Part shown: in pieces, positions 24,401 through 32,269 of the stretch | How the letters are laid out: each line of letters begins with the position of its first letter | How positions within the stretch are numbered: the stretch's first letter is position 1 | Assembly: GCA_017561825.1 (NCBI GenBank) | Contig: JAFZBK010000035.1 | Coordinates: 1-42,384 of the forward strand | Origin: Prevotella sp. | Lineage (GTDB): Bacteria; Bacteroidota; Bacteroidia; Bacteroidales; Bacteroidaceae | Direction: 5' to 3' | Length of the DNA: 42,384 nt | Made by a program: the position numbers and the translations under genes | The notes under the pieces: generated by a model | Databases searched by the model: none | The model's input: the letters and a program-made list of their open reading frames with translations, nothing else | Told to the model about the DNA's origin: nothing

Positions 24401-24754
24401 TCCATTGCGGTGTTCCCAGAGGGTACGCGCTCTGTCGATTGCTCCATCCAACGTTTCCATAAGGGTGCCTTCTATCTGGCCGAACAGTTGCAGGCGGATA
24501 TCCTGCCGATTGTTCTGCACGGGGCAGGACATGTATTGCCCAAGAAGGACTTCATGCTCCGTGAGGGGATGATTGATATGGAAGTGTTGGAGCGCATCCG
24601 ACTGGATGATCCGCGCTTCAGCAGTGATCTGCTGACTCGTACCAAGCAGATGCGGGCGTATTTCAAAGAGCATTATGCCGCGATGTGTGAGCGGATAGAG
24701 ACTGAGGATTACTGGAAATCGTACCAACGATATATAGAAAAGTACAAGATCTGA
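21449..24754 (+). CDS. MMPL/RND-type exporter fused to a PlsC-like acyltransferase
   Basis: A protein of about 1101 residues from ATG 21449. Residues 1-800 are an RND/MMPL exporter: TM1 (WLVTVFLLLFVVGCAVLSL), a periplasmic loop, a cluster of helices from 270, a second loop and a second helix cluster containing FGQGDDYTIFITEG. After another helix pair, residues ~915-1101 form a PlsC acyltransferase with H923-QSHL-D928 (NHQSHLDL), FPEGTRS and PIVLHGAGHV. It may acylate its own cargo or hand over lipid at the inner membrane; proteobacterial clusters encode exporter and acyltransferase separately. The cytoplasmic loop near residues 423-450 is encoded by a non-coding-type repeat. Confidence 0.85.
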   Translation: MVRFFETIYDYLSGKRWLVTVFLLLFVVGCAVLSLRMHHEEDIAKFLPQNEQNEKYAEIYQRLTRQDQIVVVFSSRDTVDVVPADTIGEAMDYFGETLQTFDSLQVIKDMQIRTDESQMLEVMDFIGQNAPYFLQEDDYRRMDSLLQQSDYIAEQMAENKQLLNLPAAGGRMEGMRQDPLRLFSPLLSRMQQFRMTSSFDVIDGCVFTNDGRSALAFLSSPYGMSESAQNAALQSMLDSVMQRTEQEYPSLKVSAIGAPLVAAGNARQIKKDSVLAVSLAVVLILLLLAFHYRRLSDLWWLGCSLAFGWLFAMAGMSLFRDSVSVIVLGIGSVIIGIAVNYPLHFLDHLRETADTRQTLRDMVPPLLIGNITTVSAFLCLVWLDAAAMRDLGWFGSLMLIGTILFVLVFLPLYVSRKKPVRSLRTESPQASDCESAPFGLGVRTKRTTLRALIILLITVVLGFFSTKTSFDSDLRNINYMTDQQQEDMQLLSAVTREAPVYVVAEGKTLDEALKENETTVLPKIQRMQQEGSIKSVSGTGYFLPTEDVQEERISRWNQFWSQHAKTVSAELKRQCALQGFNEQAFAPFFEMIQTTYEPQSSSYFDPIISLLNDTYIMNDETTGKVQVVSYIQTDDEQTVKKVVNDARSAYSFAFSQQDIGNQLVQVLSDSFNYIGFVCGFVVFFFLWISFGSIELSLMSFLPLAVGWVWILGLMHLLGIQFNIVNVILATFIFGQGDDYTIFITEGLLYEYTTGKKRLASYKRSVALSAILMFIGIGTLIFAKHPALRSLAEITIIGMFTVVLMAYYLPPMVFRWLTRGKQAPEVSTLTSKVITQPLPITLGRFMRSLFSIVFFLLMMYLFMLPFTWLYFHIGKNTEEKKLKYHRLLQKVSNFVIHRVPGVKFYMENRVGETFEKPAVVICNHQSHLDLMCLMMLTPRIVFLTNDWVWHNPFYGLVIHQAEFYPVSDGIEAHVDQLRSLYERGYSIAVFPEGTRSVDCSIQRFHKGAFYLAEQLQADILPIVLHGAGHVLPKKDFMLREGMIDMEVLERIRLDDPRFSSDLLTRTKQMRAYFKEHYAAMCERIETEDYWKSYQRYIEKYKI
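22716..22803 (+). repeat. 22-bp REP-like repeat inside the MMPL coding region
   Basis: Units beginning TTCGGACTG start at 22716, 22738 and 22760, with a degenerate fourth at 22782; the period is 22 bp. Each contains a small palindrome of GGACT and AGTCC arms around three bases. Since 22 is not a multiple of 3, successive copies are translated in different frames, giving an unrelated Ser/Arg-rich loop after VSRKKPVRS. Confidence 0.8.
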
Positions 24755-24766
24755 AAACGGTAGAAG

Positions 24767-26260
24767 ATGAAAAAGGTTGTCATCATAGGAAGCGGACTGG
24801 GCGGTCTTACCTGCGGTGTAATATTGGCGAAGAACGGTTATGACGTAACCATTCTTGAACAGGCCACGCAACTGGGAGGCTGTCTGCAGTGCTTCACCCG
24901 TCATGGCGTTCGTTTCGAGACCGGTATGCACTTCATCGGCAGTGCTGACAAGGATCAGACACTGGAGCGTTTCGCCCGTTATCTGGGAACATCGGAGCGC
25001 GTACGACTGAGTCGTCTGGATCCCAAAGGCTATGATGTCGTTTCCTTACAAGGTCAGCAGTTCCGTTTCGCCAACGGCAAGGAGGCGTTTATCGAAGAGA
25101 TGGCTGCATCCTTCCCAATGGAACGTGAGAACCTCTATCGTTATTTCAGTCTGGTGGAACAGGTGGCGAACGCCTCCTCTCTTCACAGTCTGCGACATGC
25201 TGAGAATGACCAGGCGCTGAACACGGAGTTCCAATTACGGAGCATTAATGAGGTACTTGACGAGGTGATCGGTGATCCCTTGCTGCGTCAGGTACTGGTA
25301 GGGAACCTTCCGCTCTACGCAGCCGAGAAGGACAAGACACCTTTCTCCACCCATGCCTTTATCATGGATTTCTACAACCAGAGTGCCTTCCGCATCATCG
25401 GCGGTAGTGACTCAATGGCAAAGGCATTGGCAGAGTCCTTGAAAGAGGAGGGAGGAAGAGTGATTACCCGACAGCGGGTGACGGAGATTGTATGTGATGA
25501 GATGAAAGCTGTGGGCGTGAAGACGGCAACAGATGACTATTACCCGGCGGATATCGTGATCTCCGACACGCATCCGGCACGTACGTTGGAGATGGTGACA
25601 TCTCCTTTGTTGCGACCTGCTTACCGCCATCGTATCACTTCTTTGCGTAACACTATCGGTGGTTTCTCCGTTTATCTGCATTTCAAACCGGAGGCAGTAC
25701 CATACATGAACTATAATTTCTACGGTTATTCTCAGTCGTCACCATGGAACTGCGAGCACTATGATGAGCAGTCATGGCCGAAAGGTTATCTCTACATGCA
25801 TTTCTGTCATCAGGAGAATCCCCGTTTTGCAGAGTCAGGCGTGATCTTGTCATACATGCATTATGATGAGGTGATGCGCTGGGAGGGAACAAAGGTTGGT
25901 CATCGAGGTGACGATTATGAACAGTTCAAGCAGCAGAAAGCGGAAAGACTGCTTGATGCGGTGGAGCGCGATTTCCCTGGTTTACGTGGGAAGATAGCCC
26001 ATGTCTATACCAGTACCCCGCTCACATACCGTGATTATACAGGAACAGAGCAGGGTTCAATGTATGGTATTGCCAAGGATATCACCATGGGACCGGCGGC
26101 ACGTGTACATCATCGTACCAAGATTCCCAATCTACTTCTCACAGGACAGAACGTTAATTCGCATGGTGTTCTTGGGGTGATGGTGGGAACAGTTGTCACC
26201 TGTAGCGAGTTAATCGGTTCGGAAACTATCTTCAATCAGATAAAAGCATGCAACGAGTAG
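24767..26260 (+). CDS. CrtI/retinol-saturase-like FAD oxidoreductase 1
   Basis: A 497-residue flavoprotein. The dinucleotide-binding motif is VVIIGSGLGGLTCGVILAKN at the N-terminus, followed by the acidic strand end TILEQATQLGGCLQCF. The C-terminal FAD motif is LLLTGQNVNSHGVLGV. The protein resembles phytoene desaturases and all-trans-retinol 13,14-reductases, which add or remove double bonds in polyenes. A role in adjusting unsaturation or the aromatic end is likely but not proven. It overlaps the next, related gene by 13 bp; the pair probably arose by duplication. Confidence 0.83.
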   Translation: MKKVVIIGSGLGGLTCGVILAKNGYDVTILEQATQLGGCLQCFTRHGVRFETGMHFIGSADKDQTLERFARYLGTSERVRLSRLDPKGYDVVSLQGQQFRFANGKEAFIEEMAASFPMERENLYRYFSLVEQVANASSLHSLRHAENDQALNTEFQLRSINEVLDEVIGDPLLRQVLVGNLPLYAAEKDKTPFSTHAFIMDFYNQSAFRIIGGSDSMAKALAESLKEEGGRVITRQRVTEIVCDEMKAVGVKTATDDYYPADIVISDTHPARTLEMVTSPLLRPAYRHRITSLRNTIGGFSVYLHFKPEAVPYMNYNFYGYSQSSPWNCEHYDEQSWPKGYLYMHFCHQENPRFAESGVILSYMHYDEVMRWEGTKVGHRGDDYEQFKQQKAERLLDAVERDFPGLRGKIAHVYTSTPLTYRDYTGTEQGSMYGIAKDITMGPAARVHHRTKIPNLLLTGQNVNSHGVLGVMVGTVVTCSELIGSETIFNQIKACNE

Positions 26261-27759
26261 CGATCATAGGAGGCGGATTGGGCGGTTTGTTTACTGGTGC
26301 CCTGCTGTCGAAGGAAGGATTTGAGGTGACGGTACTGGAGAAGAACCACACCTTAGGGGGAGGGTTGCAGACCTTCACCCGTCGTGGCATGCGCTTCGAG
26401 ACGGGCATGCATATCCTCGGCGGGATGCGGGAAGGAGGAAGTATCCGACGGATCTGCGACCACCTTGGGGTGAATCTCGTGCTTCGTCCGACGGATCCTG
26501 ACTGCATGGATGAGGTGACGTATCTCAGCGATGGAAAGACCTACCGTATTCCTGAAGGTCGTGAAGCGTTCGTGAACTACATGAGTCGTGAGTTCCCTCA
26601 TGAAGCCGCACAGATCAAAGCGTATGTGGATGCTGTCTATGCCTTGGCAGATGATGTGGATCTGTTCTGGTTGCGACGGGGAAAGGATCATCTCTTTGCC
26701 CATTCGGAGCAGTTCCTCTGGGCAGCGGATGAACTGATTGCGCATTACATTCATGATAAACGACTACAGGATCTGTTGGCATATATGAATCCGATGTATG
26801 GTGGCGTGGCCGGTCATACTCCTGCCTATATCCATGCATTGATCAATGTGCTGTACATCGAAGGACCGAGTCGTTTTGTAGGTGGCAGTCAGCAACTGGC
26901 GGATGCCTTGGCATCGGTTATCCGTTCTCATGGTGGAAAGGTACTTACAGATGCGGAGGTGACACACATCGACGTGACAGATCATCAGGTGGAGCAGGTT
27001 GTCTATAGGACACGAAATGGACAGTCATCTGTTCTCGCTCAGCAGGATTTGTACATCTCTGCCATTCATCCCGCTATCCTTATTCCACTTTGTACGGAAG
27101 GAGCATTCCCCAAATCGTATAGAACACGGATCAGTGAGATTCCCAATACCTATTCCGCCTTCACCTTATATATTATATTCAAGGAGAACAGTTTCCCTTA
27201 TATCAATCATACCTGCTATTTGCAGGATGATGATGGGATGGTGTGGCGGCATGGAGAATACATACCTGAGAACTGGCCGCAGGGCTTCATGTATATGACA
27301 CCAGCAGATTCCCTTACGGGTCAGACCTATGCCACGAAGATGATCATCAACTGTCTGATGCCTTTCTCGGTGGTACAGCAATGGGAGAACACCCATGTAG
27401 GTCATCGCGGGAAGGATTACGAAGCATGGAAGCAGCAGCATATCGAGAAGGTACTCAACAAGATGGAACAGCTCTATCCTGACTTCCGGCAGCAGGTGGA
27501 TTACGTGGAAGCATCTAGTCCGCTGACCATCCGCGACTACTATCATCAGCCTCAGGGGGCGCTCTATGGAATGCGGAAGGACTGCAAGAACATCATGCTT
27601 TCGCAGGTTCCTATCTATACGAAGGTGAAGAACTTGTTACTGACCGGACAGAACATCAACCTGCACGGTATCTGTGGGGTGCCTCTCACGGCTATCAATA
27701 CCGTGGAGGCGATTATTGGTGAGAATAAGATTGTTGATCAATTGACGAAGGATGAGTAG
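26248..27759 (+). CDS. CrtI/retinol-saturase-like FAD oxidoreductase 2
   Basis: A 503-residue paralogue of the preceding protein. The N-terminal motif is VAIIGGGLGGLFTGALLSKE, then VLEKNHTLGGGLQTFTRRG; the C-terminal motif is LLLTGQNINLHGICGV. Both keep the Gly-x-Gly-x-x-Gly pattern and a shared middle block (GHRGKDYEAWKQQ here, GHRGDDYEQFKQQ in the first), so both look active. It overlaps the secreted hydrolase gene by 8 bp. Different substrates or a heterodimer are possible. Confidence 0.83.
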   Translation: MQRVAIIGGGLGGLFTGALLSKEGFEVTVLEKNHTLGGGLQTFTRRGMRFETGMHILGGMREGGSIRRICDHLGVNLVLRPTDPDCMDEVTYLSDGKTYRIPEGREAFVNYMSREFPHEAAQIKAYVDAVYALADDVDLFWLRRGKDHLFAHSEQFLWAADELIAHYIHDKRLQDLLAYMNPMYGGVAGHTPAYIHALINVLYIEGPSRFVGGSQQLADALASVIRSHGGKVLTDAEVTHIDVTDHQVEQVVYRTRNGQSSVLAQQDLYISAIHPAILIPLCTEGAFPKSYRTRISEIPNTYSAFTLYIIFKENSFPYINHTCYLQDDDGMVWRHGEYIPENWPQGFMYMTPADSLTGQTYATKMIINCLMPFSVVQQWENTHVGHRGKDYEAWKQQHIEKVLNKMEQLYPDFRQQVDYVEASSPLTIRDYYHQPQGALYGMRKDCKNIMLSQVPIYTKVKNLLLTGQNINLHGICGVPLTAINTVEAIIGENKIVDQLTKDE

Positions 27760-28477
27760 GAGAATGGTTATATGGATCATGCTGTTTCTCTCTTGGTGTC
27801 TTACAATCGATGCGCAAGAGAAATCCGACACGGCCTTCATCGTCTGTCCTGGCGGTAGTTACTGCTGGCTTGATGTCAAGCATGAGGGCGATCCCACCGT
27901 TCAGGCACTCCAAGAAAAAGGCTACGATGCGTACCTGCTGCGCTACCGGGTGTCGGGAATCTTTGCACATGTCATGCACAGTCGACTGTTCTATCGTGGA
28001 CACCAGTATCCTGATGCGCTCGAAGATATCAGAAAGGCGATTCAGGAGGCTAGGAAGAACCATCGGGTGGTGGGTGTTATCGGCTATTCAGCAGGCGGTC
28101 ATCTGGCTCTGCTCAGTGCCATGGAGGATGGTCCTGACTTCGTCGCAGCCATCTATCCTGTGGTAACAATGCGAAAACCGTACGTCCATAAACGCAGTCG
28201 TAGGGGCTTGTTGGGCGAGTATCGCAAATACAATAAAACGATGCAAGATTCGTTATCTTTAGAGAGACGTGCGACTGAAATCAAAGTGCCTGTCTTCCTA
28301 CTGAACTGTAAAGACGATCCTGTGGTGGATTACCACCATTCAGTACTGATGGATTCCGCCCTGACAGCGGCGCATAAGGAGCATCTTTACTTGCAGTATG
28401 AGGAGGGAGGACATGGTTTCGGCGTTGGCAGACACGATTGGTTAAATAGGTTTTTGAAATGGATAAACAAGATATAG
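27752..28477 (+). CDS. Exported alpha/beta hydrolase
   Basis: A 241-residue protein with signal peptide (MVIWIMLFLSWCLTIDAQ; ATG 27752 or 27764). The catalytic triad is visible: Ser in IGYSAGGHLAL, Asp in NCKDDPVVDY and His in EEGGHGFGVG. The oxyanion-hole region CPGGSYCWL resembles the acetyl-xylan-esterase / BD-FAE-like esterases. A periplasmic esterase in this cluster could release or trim the acyl-linked polyene. It overlaps both neighbours. Confidence 0.8.
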   Translation: MSRRMVIWIMLFLSWCLTIDAQEKSDTAFIVCPGGSYCWLDVKHEGDPTVQALQEKGYDAYLLRYRVSGIFAHVMHSRLFYRGHQYPDALEDIRKAIQEARKNHRVVGVIGYSAGGHLALLSAMEDGPDFVAAIYPVVTMRKPYVHKRSRRGLLGEYRKYNKTMQDSLSLERRATEIKVPVFLLNCKDDPVVDYHHSVLMDSALTAAHKEHLYLQYEEGGHGFGVGRHDWLNRFLKWINKI

Positions 28478-29775
28478 AATATCAGTCACCGGAGGAGATC
28501 AAGGCGTTTCAGGAGGAGAAACTGCAGGACCTACTGCTTTACCTACAGGAGCATTCGCGCTATTACAAACGGATGTTCGAGAAATGTGAGATTGACATCC
28601 GGAAAATCAGACATATAGAGGATCTGGTGAAGATCCCGTTCACGGAGAAAAAAGATCTGCAACTCTTCAATGAGGACTTCCTCTGTTGTCCGAAAGAGAA
28701 GATTGTTGATTATATCACTACCAGTGGTACGCTGGGCGATCCTGTCACCTTCGGCTGTACGGAGAATGACCTCAGACGATTGGCGTTGAATGAGAAGAAG
28801 TCGTTTGAGTGTGCAGGACTGAAGCCCGGGAATATCCTCCAGTTGATGACGACACTTGATAAGCGTTTCATGGCAGGATTGGCGTATTTCCTGGGAATAC
28901 GTGAGTTGGGGGCAAGCATCATCCGTGTCGGTAACGGTATCCCGGAACTGCAGTGGGATACCATCCGTCGCATCCAGCCAGACACCATTCTCTGCGTGCC
29001 GTCGTTCATCCTACGACTGATTCAATATGCTGAGGAACATGGGATTGACTACCGTCATTCGTCGGTGAAACGGATCATTGGTATCGGTGAAGGACTGCGT
29101 GACCAGCAGTTCAACCTAAACCTCTTAGGGAGGAAAATCCATGAGAAATGGCCTGAAGTGCAACTGTTCGCCACATATAGCAGTACTGAAATGGGCGCCA
29201 CCTTCTCGGAGTGCCCGTTTGGTGTGGGTGGACATGTGCATCCTGAGCTGATCATTGTGGAGATTATCGGTGAGGATGATCTGCCTGTTGCTGATGGTGA
29301 GACAGGTGAGGTGGTGGTCACAACCCTAGGTGTAGAGGCCATGCCTTTGCTGCGCTTCCGTACCGGGGATGTCTGTGCTAAGGTGGTTGAGCCTTGTCCT
29401 TGCGGACGTAACAGCTACCGACTGACACCATTGGTAGGAAGGAAGAACAATATGATCAAGCTGAAAGGTACAACGCTTTATCCGCCAGCCATCAATGATG
29501 TGCTCGATAATACCGACTATATCGAGAACTATGTCATCTGCGTACAGGACTCAGAGAGCGGAACTGATGATGTGGTGGTGAAGGTAGGACTGAAACCGTC
29601 ATATGAACAGATGGCACCTAACACCATCATCAAGGACCTCAAAGACCGCTTCCGTGCCCGAATCCGGGTGGCTCCTCGTGTGGAGATCCTGCCCGTGAAG
29701 GAGATTGCCGGCATCAACCTCCCCGCAAAGAGTCGTAAACCGGTCAAGTTCATCGACCTACGTAGTCATTCTTAA
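28459..29775 (+). CDS. AMP-forming aryl acid ligase, PaaK-like
   Basis: A 438-residue adenylate-forming enzyme close to phenylacetate-CoA ligases. Motifs: phosphate-binding TTSGTLGDP (87-95), ATYSSTEMGATF, RFRTGDVC and a C-terminal lid GRKNNMIKLKGTTLYP. A Cys-rich loop CPCGRNSY is typical of PaaK-like proteins. It should activate an aromatic starter acid (for example 4-hydroxybenzoate or a cinnamate) as acyl-AMP and pass it to CoA or ACP, as proposed for ApeH. The aryl acid must come from elsewhere, because no gene making it is in the window. Confidence 0.85.
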   Translation: MDKQDIEYQSPEEIKAFQEEKLQDLLLYLQEHSRYYKRMFEKCEIDIRKIRHIEDLVKIPFTEKKDLQLFNEDFLCCPKEKIVDYITTSGTLGDPVTFGCTENDLRRLALNEKKSFECAGLKPGNILQLMTTLDKRFMAGLAYFLGIRELGASIIRVGNGIPELQWDTIRRIQPDTILCVPSFILRLIQYAEEHGIDYRHSSVKRIIGIGEGLRDQQFNLNLLGRKIHEKWPEVQLFATYSSTEMGATFSECPFGVGGHVHPELIIVEIIGEDDLPVADGETGEVVVTTLGVEAMPLLRFRTGDVCAKVVEPCPCGRNSYRLTPLVGRKNNMIKLKGTTLYPPAINDVLDNTDYIENYVICVQDSESGTDDVVVKVGLKPSYEQMAPNTIIKDLKDRFRARIRVAPRVEILPVKEIAGINLPAKSRKPVKFIDLRSHS

Positions 29776-29789
29776 TACAATCAGACAAG

Positions 29790-30929
29790 ATGCAACAATC
29801 CAAGTTCGACGATATCCGTCCGTATTACGATGAGGAGATCCCCGCGGCCATGAACCGTATTGTGAACAGTAATTTCATGGCTTTGCTCTCTTCGTATGTC
29901 TATCCCGACCGTCCGTTGGGGGAGGTTAAGCAGATGATGCTTAATTTCCGAACGATTCGCGACTTCCAACTGGAGGTGATGAAGAGCGTGAATGAACAGG
30001 TGATAGCGCGGAGCACGACGGATTTTACCTATCATGGTATTGAACTTCTTGACCGCAGCAAACCGTATCTCTTCGTGTCGAATCATCGTGATATTGTGCT
30101 TGACTCGTGTATGATGCAGTATATCCTGTATAAAAACGGTCATGAGACCACCCAGATCACTTTCGGCGCGAACCTGATGTCATCGCCTTTGGTGATTGAT
30201 ATCGGGAAGTCGAACAAGATGTTCCGTGTAGAACGGGGAGGGAACATGAAGGATTTCTACATGAGTTCATTGCACCTCTCTGAGTATATCCGGCATGTGA
30301 TTACGGAACAGAACGAATCGGTATGGATTGCACAACGCAACGGTAGAACAAAAGATGGTATAGATGCTACAGATCAGGGCATTATCAAGATGTTCTGTCT
30401 TAGTTGTCAGGATGATAAGATCAAGGCTTTGGATGATCTTCATATCATTCCTGTCTCCGTATCCTATGAGTGGGAATCGTGTGATATCCTCAAGGCTTTG
30501 GAGCTGTATGAGTCAAGAAACGCGAAGTACATCAAGAAGCCAGGCGAGGATCTCAACAGCATCCTCACGGGAATTGTACAACAGAAGGGTAGGGTGAACA
30601 TCTCCTTCTGTGAACCTGTAACACGCAATGACTTACTGCAGTTCAACAGCTGTACCAACAATGAGTATCACAAACGGGTGGCTGCATTGCTTGATGAACG
30701 GATTGTCAAAGCGTATCAGCTTACTCCCAACAACTATATTGCTCATGATCTGCGCTATGGACAACGTACATACGCTAGCTATTATACGAAGGAGGAAAAG
30801 GAAGCCTTCCTTACTTATATGGAGAAACTTAACGAGTTCGAAATCAGCGAACCTGATGTACTCAAGGATCTCTTCCTTGGTATCTATGCCAATCCCGTGG
30901 AACGAAAGAGAAGGATGAACGATGAGTGA
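29790..30929 (+). CDS. PlsC/PlsB-like lipid acyltransferase
   Basis: A 379-residue acyltransferase. Motif I reads SNHRDIVLDS, where the His and following Asp are separated by five residues rather than the classical four; an Asp also sits two after the His. RVERGGNMKDFY and VWIAQRNGRTKDG correspond to motifs II and III. Such proteins acylate glycerol-3-phosphate or a related acceptor. With the LpxL-like enzyme and the PlsC domain of the exporter this is the third acyltransferase domain in the cluster. It overlaps the next gene by 8 bp. Confidence 0.8.
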   Translation: MQQSKFDDIRPYYDEEIPAAMNRIVNSNFMALLSSYVYPDRPLGEVKQMMLNFRTIRDFQLEVMKSVNEQVIARSTTDFTYHGIELLDRSKPYLFVSNHRDIVLDSCMMQYILYKNGHETTQITFGANLMSSPLVIDIGKSNKMFRVERGGNMKDFYMSSLHLSEYIRHVITEQNESVWIAQRNGRTKDGIDATDQGIIKMFCLSCQDDKIKALDDLHIIPVSVSYEWESCDILKALELYESRNAKYIKKPGEDLNSILTGIVQQKGRVNISFCEPVTRNDLLQFNSCTNNEYHKRVAALLDERIVKAYQLTPNNYIAHDLRYGQRTYASYYTKEEKEAFLTYMEKLNEFEISEPDVLKDLFLGIYANPVERKRRMNDE

Positions 30930-31119
30930 TGGCTTGCAATACGTTGTTATAGGAGTGGTAGTGGCATTAGCCGTGATCTACATGGTGTGGCGAATCTATC
31001 ATATTATCCGTCATTCAAACGATCCTTGTTACGGTTGTGAAGGGTGTGCTTTGAAGGATATGAAACGAAAGGAGAAAGCAAAAAAGTGCCCTAAAAATTT
31101 GCAGGATACAAATAATTAG
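30922..31119 (+). CDS. FeoB-associated Cys-rich membrane protein
   Basis: A 65-residue protein with one transmembrane helix (YVVIGVVVALAVIYMVWRIY) followed by a Cys cluster (NDPCYGCEGCALKD and a later KKCPKN). It matches the FeoB_associated family (PF12669), whose function is unclear. There is no feoB nearby. It overlaps the acyltransferase by 8 bp, so it is the last gene of the pigment operon by position, and its 3' end contains the tRNA-Cys promoter. Confidence 0.75.
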   Translation: MSDGLQYVVIGVVVALAVIYMVWRIYHIIRHSNDPCYGCEGCALKDMKRKEKAKKCPKNLQDTNN

Positions 31120-31129
31120 CGTACCTTTG
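31098..31129 (+). promoter_or_regulatory. Promoter of tRNA-Cys
   Basis: TTTG 31098-31101 and TACCTTTG 31122-31129 with 20 bases between. The -33 element lies inside the final codons of the FeoB-associated gene. Transcription should begin about 10 bases before the tRNA. Confidence 0.75.
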
Positions 31130-31147
31130 CACTCGCTTAATAAGCAT

Positions 31148-31218
31148 GGTGCGTTAACAAAGCGGTTATGTGGTGGTCTGCAAAACCATATAGAGCAGTT
31201 CGACTCTGCTACGCACCT
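31148..31218 (+). tRNA. tRNA-Cys (anticodon GCA)
   Basis: The acceptor arms GGTGCGT (31148-31154) and ACGCACC (31211-31217) pair fully. The anticodon loop is CTGCAAA between GTGGT and ACCAT. The T-loop is GTTCGACTC. The discriminator base is T at 31218, as required by cysteinyl-tRNA synthetase. CCA is not encoded, which is normal for the phylum. Confidence 0.95.
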
Positions 31219-31229
31219 CATAGGGTATT

Positions 31230-31271
31230 TCGGAAGTGTCTGGTTTTAAGGCATTTCCGATTTTTGTTTTT
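31230..31271 (+). terminator. Rho-independent terminator of tRNA-Cys
   Basis: The arms TCGGAAGTG (31230-31238) and CATTTCCGA (31252-31260) pair with one G-T wobble and are followed by TTTTTGTTTTT. Confidence 0.75.
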
Positions 31272-31273
31272 AG

Positions 31274-31426
31274 GTGAATTTGATTTTTTGTAGCGCATTT
31301 GTAGCGCAAAAAGCTGAGACAATATCCCAGCTTAGTAACCCTACAGGTACAGTCCTCACGGATAAAACCTGCAATGCATTCAATTACTTCAAATATCGCC
31401 TGCATAAGTACGGCTTTCATTTATAA
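31274..31426 (+). pseudogene. Gene fragment, 50 codons, next to tRNA-Cys
   Basis: From a GTG at 31274 to TAA at 31424-31426 the frame reads VNLIFCSAFVAQKAETISQL and continues to the C-terminus FKYRLHKYGFHL. The composition looks protein-like, but there is no ATG and the frame is closed by TAG directly upstream, so it looks like the 3' end of a truncated gene. Its position just after the tRNA terminator fits an integration or excision scar. After it, 31427-31767 holds only a 7-bp hairpin (GACTTCC 31531-31537, GGAAGTC 31550-31556) and no gene that I can see. Confidence 0.35.
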
Positions 31427-31767
31427 GATATTCTTAATAATAATCAAATCTCATTAGTAATCTAAATAATCCTGATTACCAGAACAATCTGTGGCTCGTA
31501 GTTATGGCATTACATGCGCATCTCCTTACAGACTTCCCGTCTTTATACAGGAAGTCGCTCAGGAATCTCGTAATACCTGCCCTTTTATTGATTTTATTCT
31601 TCTTTTATATGATATTCCTTATAATAGATGATGTCACCTGCAAAGATACAGGATAAAGAAACGTCGATTTGTAATAATTAGTAAGTACGAACATTGATAT
31701 TAATCGTGCTCATGCAATGGAAGGCAGAAAAAGAGTGCCGAATCACTTCTGGATATCTTATACGTAA

Positions 31768-32262
31768 CTACCTGATGATTCTTGTCATTCTTACAGCCTC
31801 AGCCATTACATGGCTTTTTCTGGCTATAAAATGGCATTTTTCATAGAATGGCACGGCACTGTAACCATAATCTGGATCAACAAGTGCGTTGACGCTAAGA
31901 TACCTGCAATCTTGGTGCTCATTTCTTGCCTTGTCGTCAATCCACTGGATTATACTCTCTCCTATACCTGTATCACGCAGATCCTTCCTGACCGCTAAGT
32001 ATTCTATTTCCAGTGCATCGATAGCAAACCTACTTCCATCTGACTTTCTTAAATCAAGAGGCTTTTCCCTGATAGCTGTCATGGCAACAATAGAACCTTC
32101 TTCACGGATGATATAACTCTCCAGTTCCGGTATTCCGTCAATCTTGCCCTGTAGCTTATTATGGATAAAGTTATCCATCTCATCGATACCGCAATAAAAA
32201 TCAGAAAGAACAGACATATCATCCGTTCTTTCGTAAGTGAGAGTGTGTTGTTGTTTGCTCAT
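31768..32262 (-). CDS. GNAT-family N-acetyltransferase
   Basis: A 164-residue acetyltransferase from ATG 32262. The acetyl-CoA-binding motif A is EYLAVRKDLRDTGIGESII, with the RxxGxG pattern, followed by YLSVNALVD and the late FYEKCHFIARKS strand. The acceptor is unknown. It may be a free-standing metabolic GNAT or a tRNA/protein-acetylating toxin of the TacT/AtaT kind; the latter is suggested by the short upstream ORF ending 7 bp before its start, but that ORF does not resemble a known ribbon-helix-helix antitoxin. Confidence 0.75.
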   Translation of the reverse strand: MSKQQHTLTYERTDDMSVLSDFYCGIDEMDNFIHNKLQGKIDGIPELESYIIREEGSIVAMTAIREKPLDLRKSDGSRFAIDALEIEYLAVRKDLRDTGIGESIIQWIDDKARNEHQDCRYLSVNALVDPDYGYSAVPFYEKCHFIARKSHVMAEAVRMTRIIR

Positions 32263-32269
32263 ATTAGGG

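Noticed and set aside
28459-29775. Reading the ligase as part of phenylacetate degradation
   Set aside because: No paa genes are nearby. The gene overlaps its pigment-cluster neighbour, so starter activation is the better explanation.
30922-31119. Link of the FeoB-associated protein to iron transport here
   Set aside because: No feoA or feoB is in the window, and the gene is embedded at the end of the pigment operon. The family name reflects associations elsewhere.
31166-31420. Minus-strand ORF of 84 codons across tRNA-Cys
   Set aside because: It runs antisense through the tRNA and its terminator and shows no motif. The plus-strand fragment at 31274-31426 has the more protein-like sequence.
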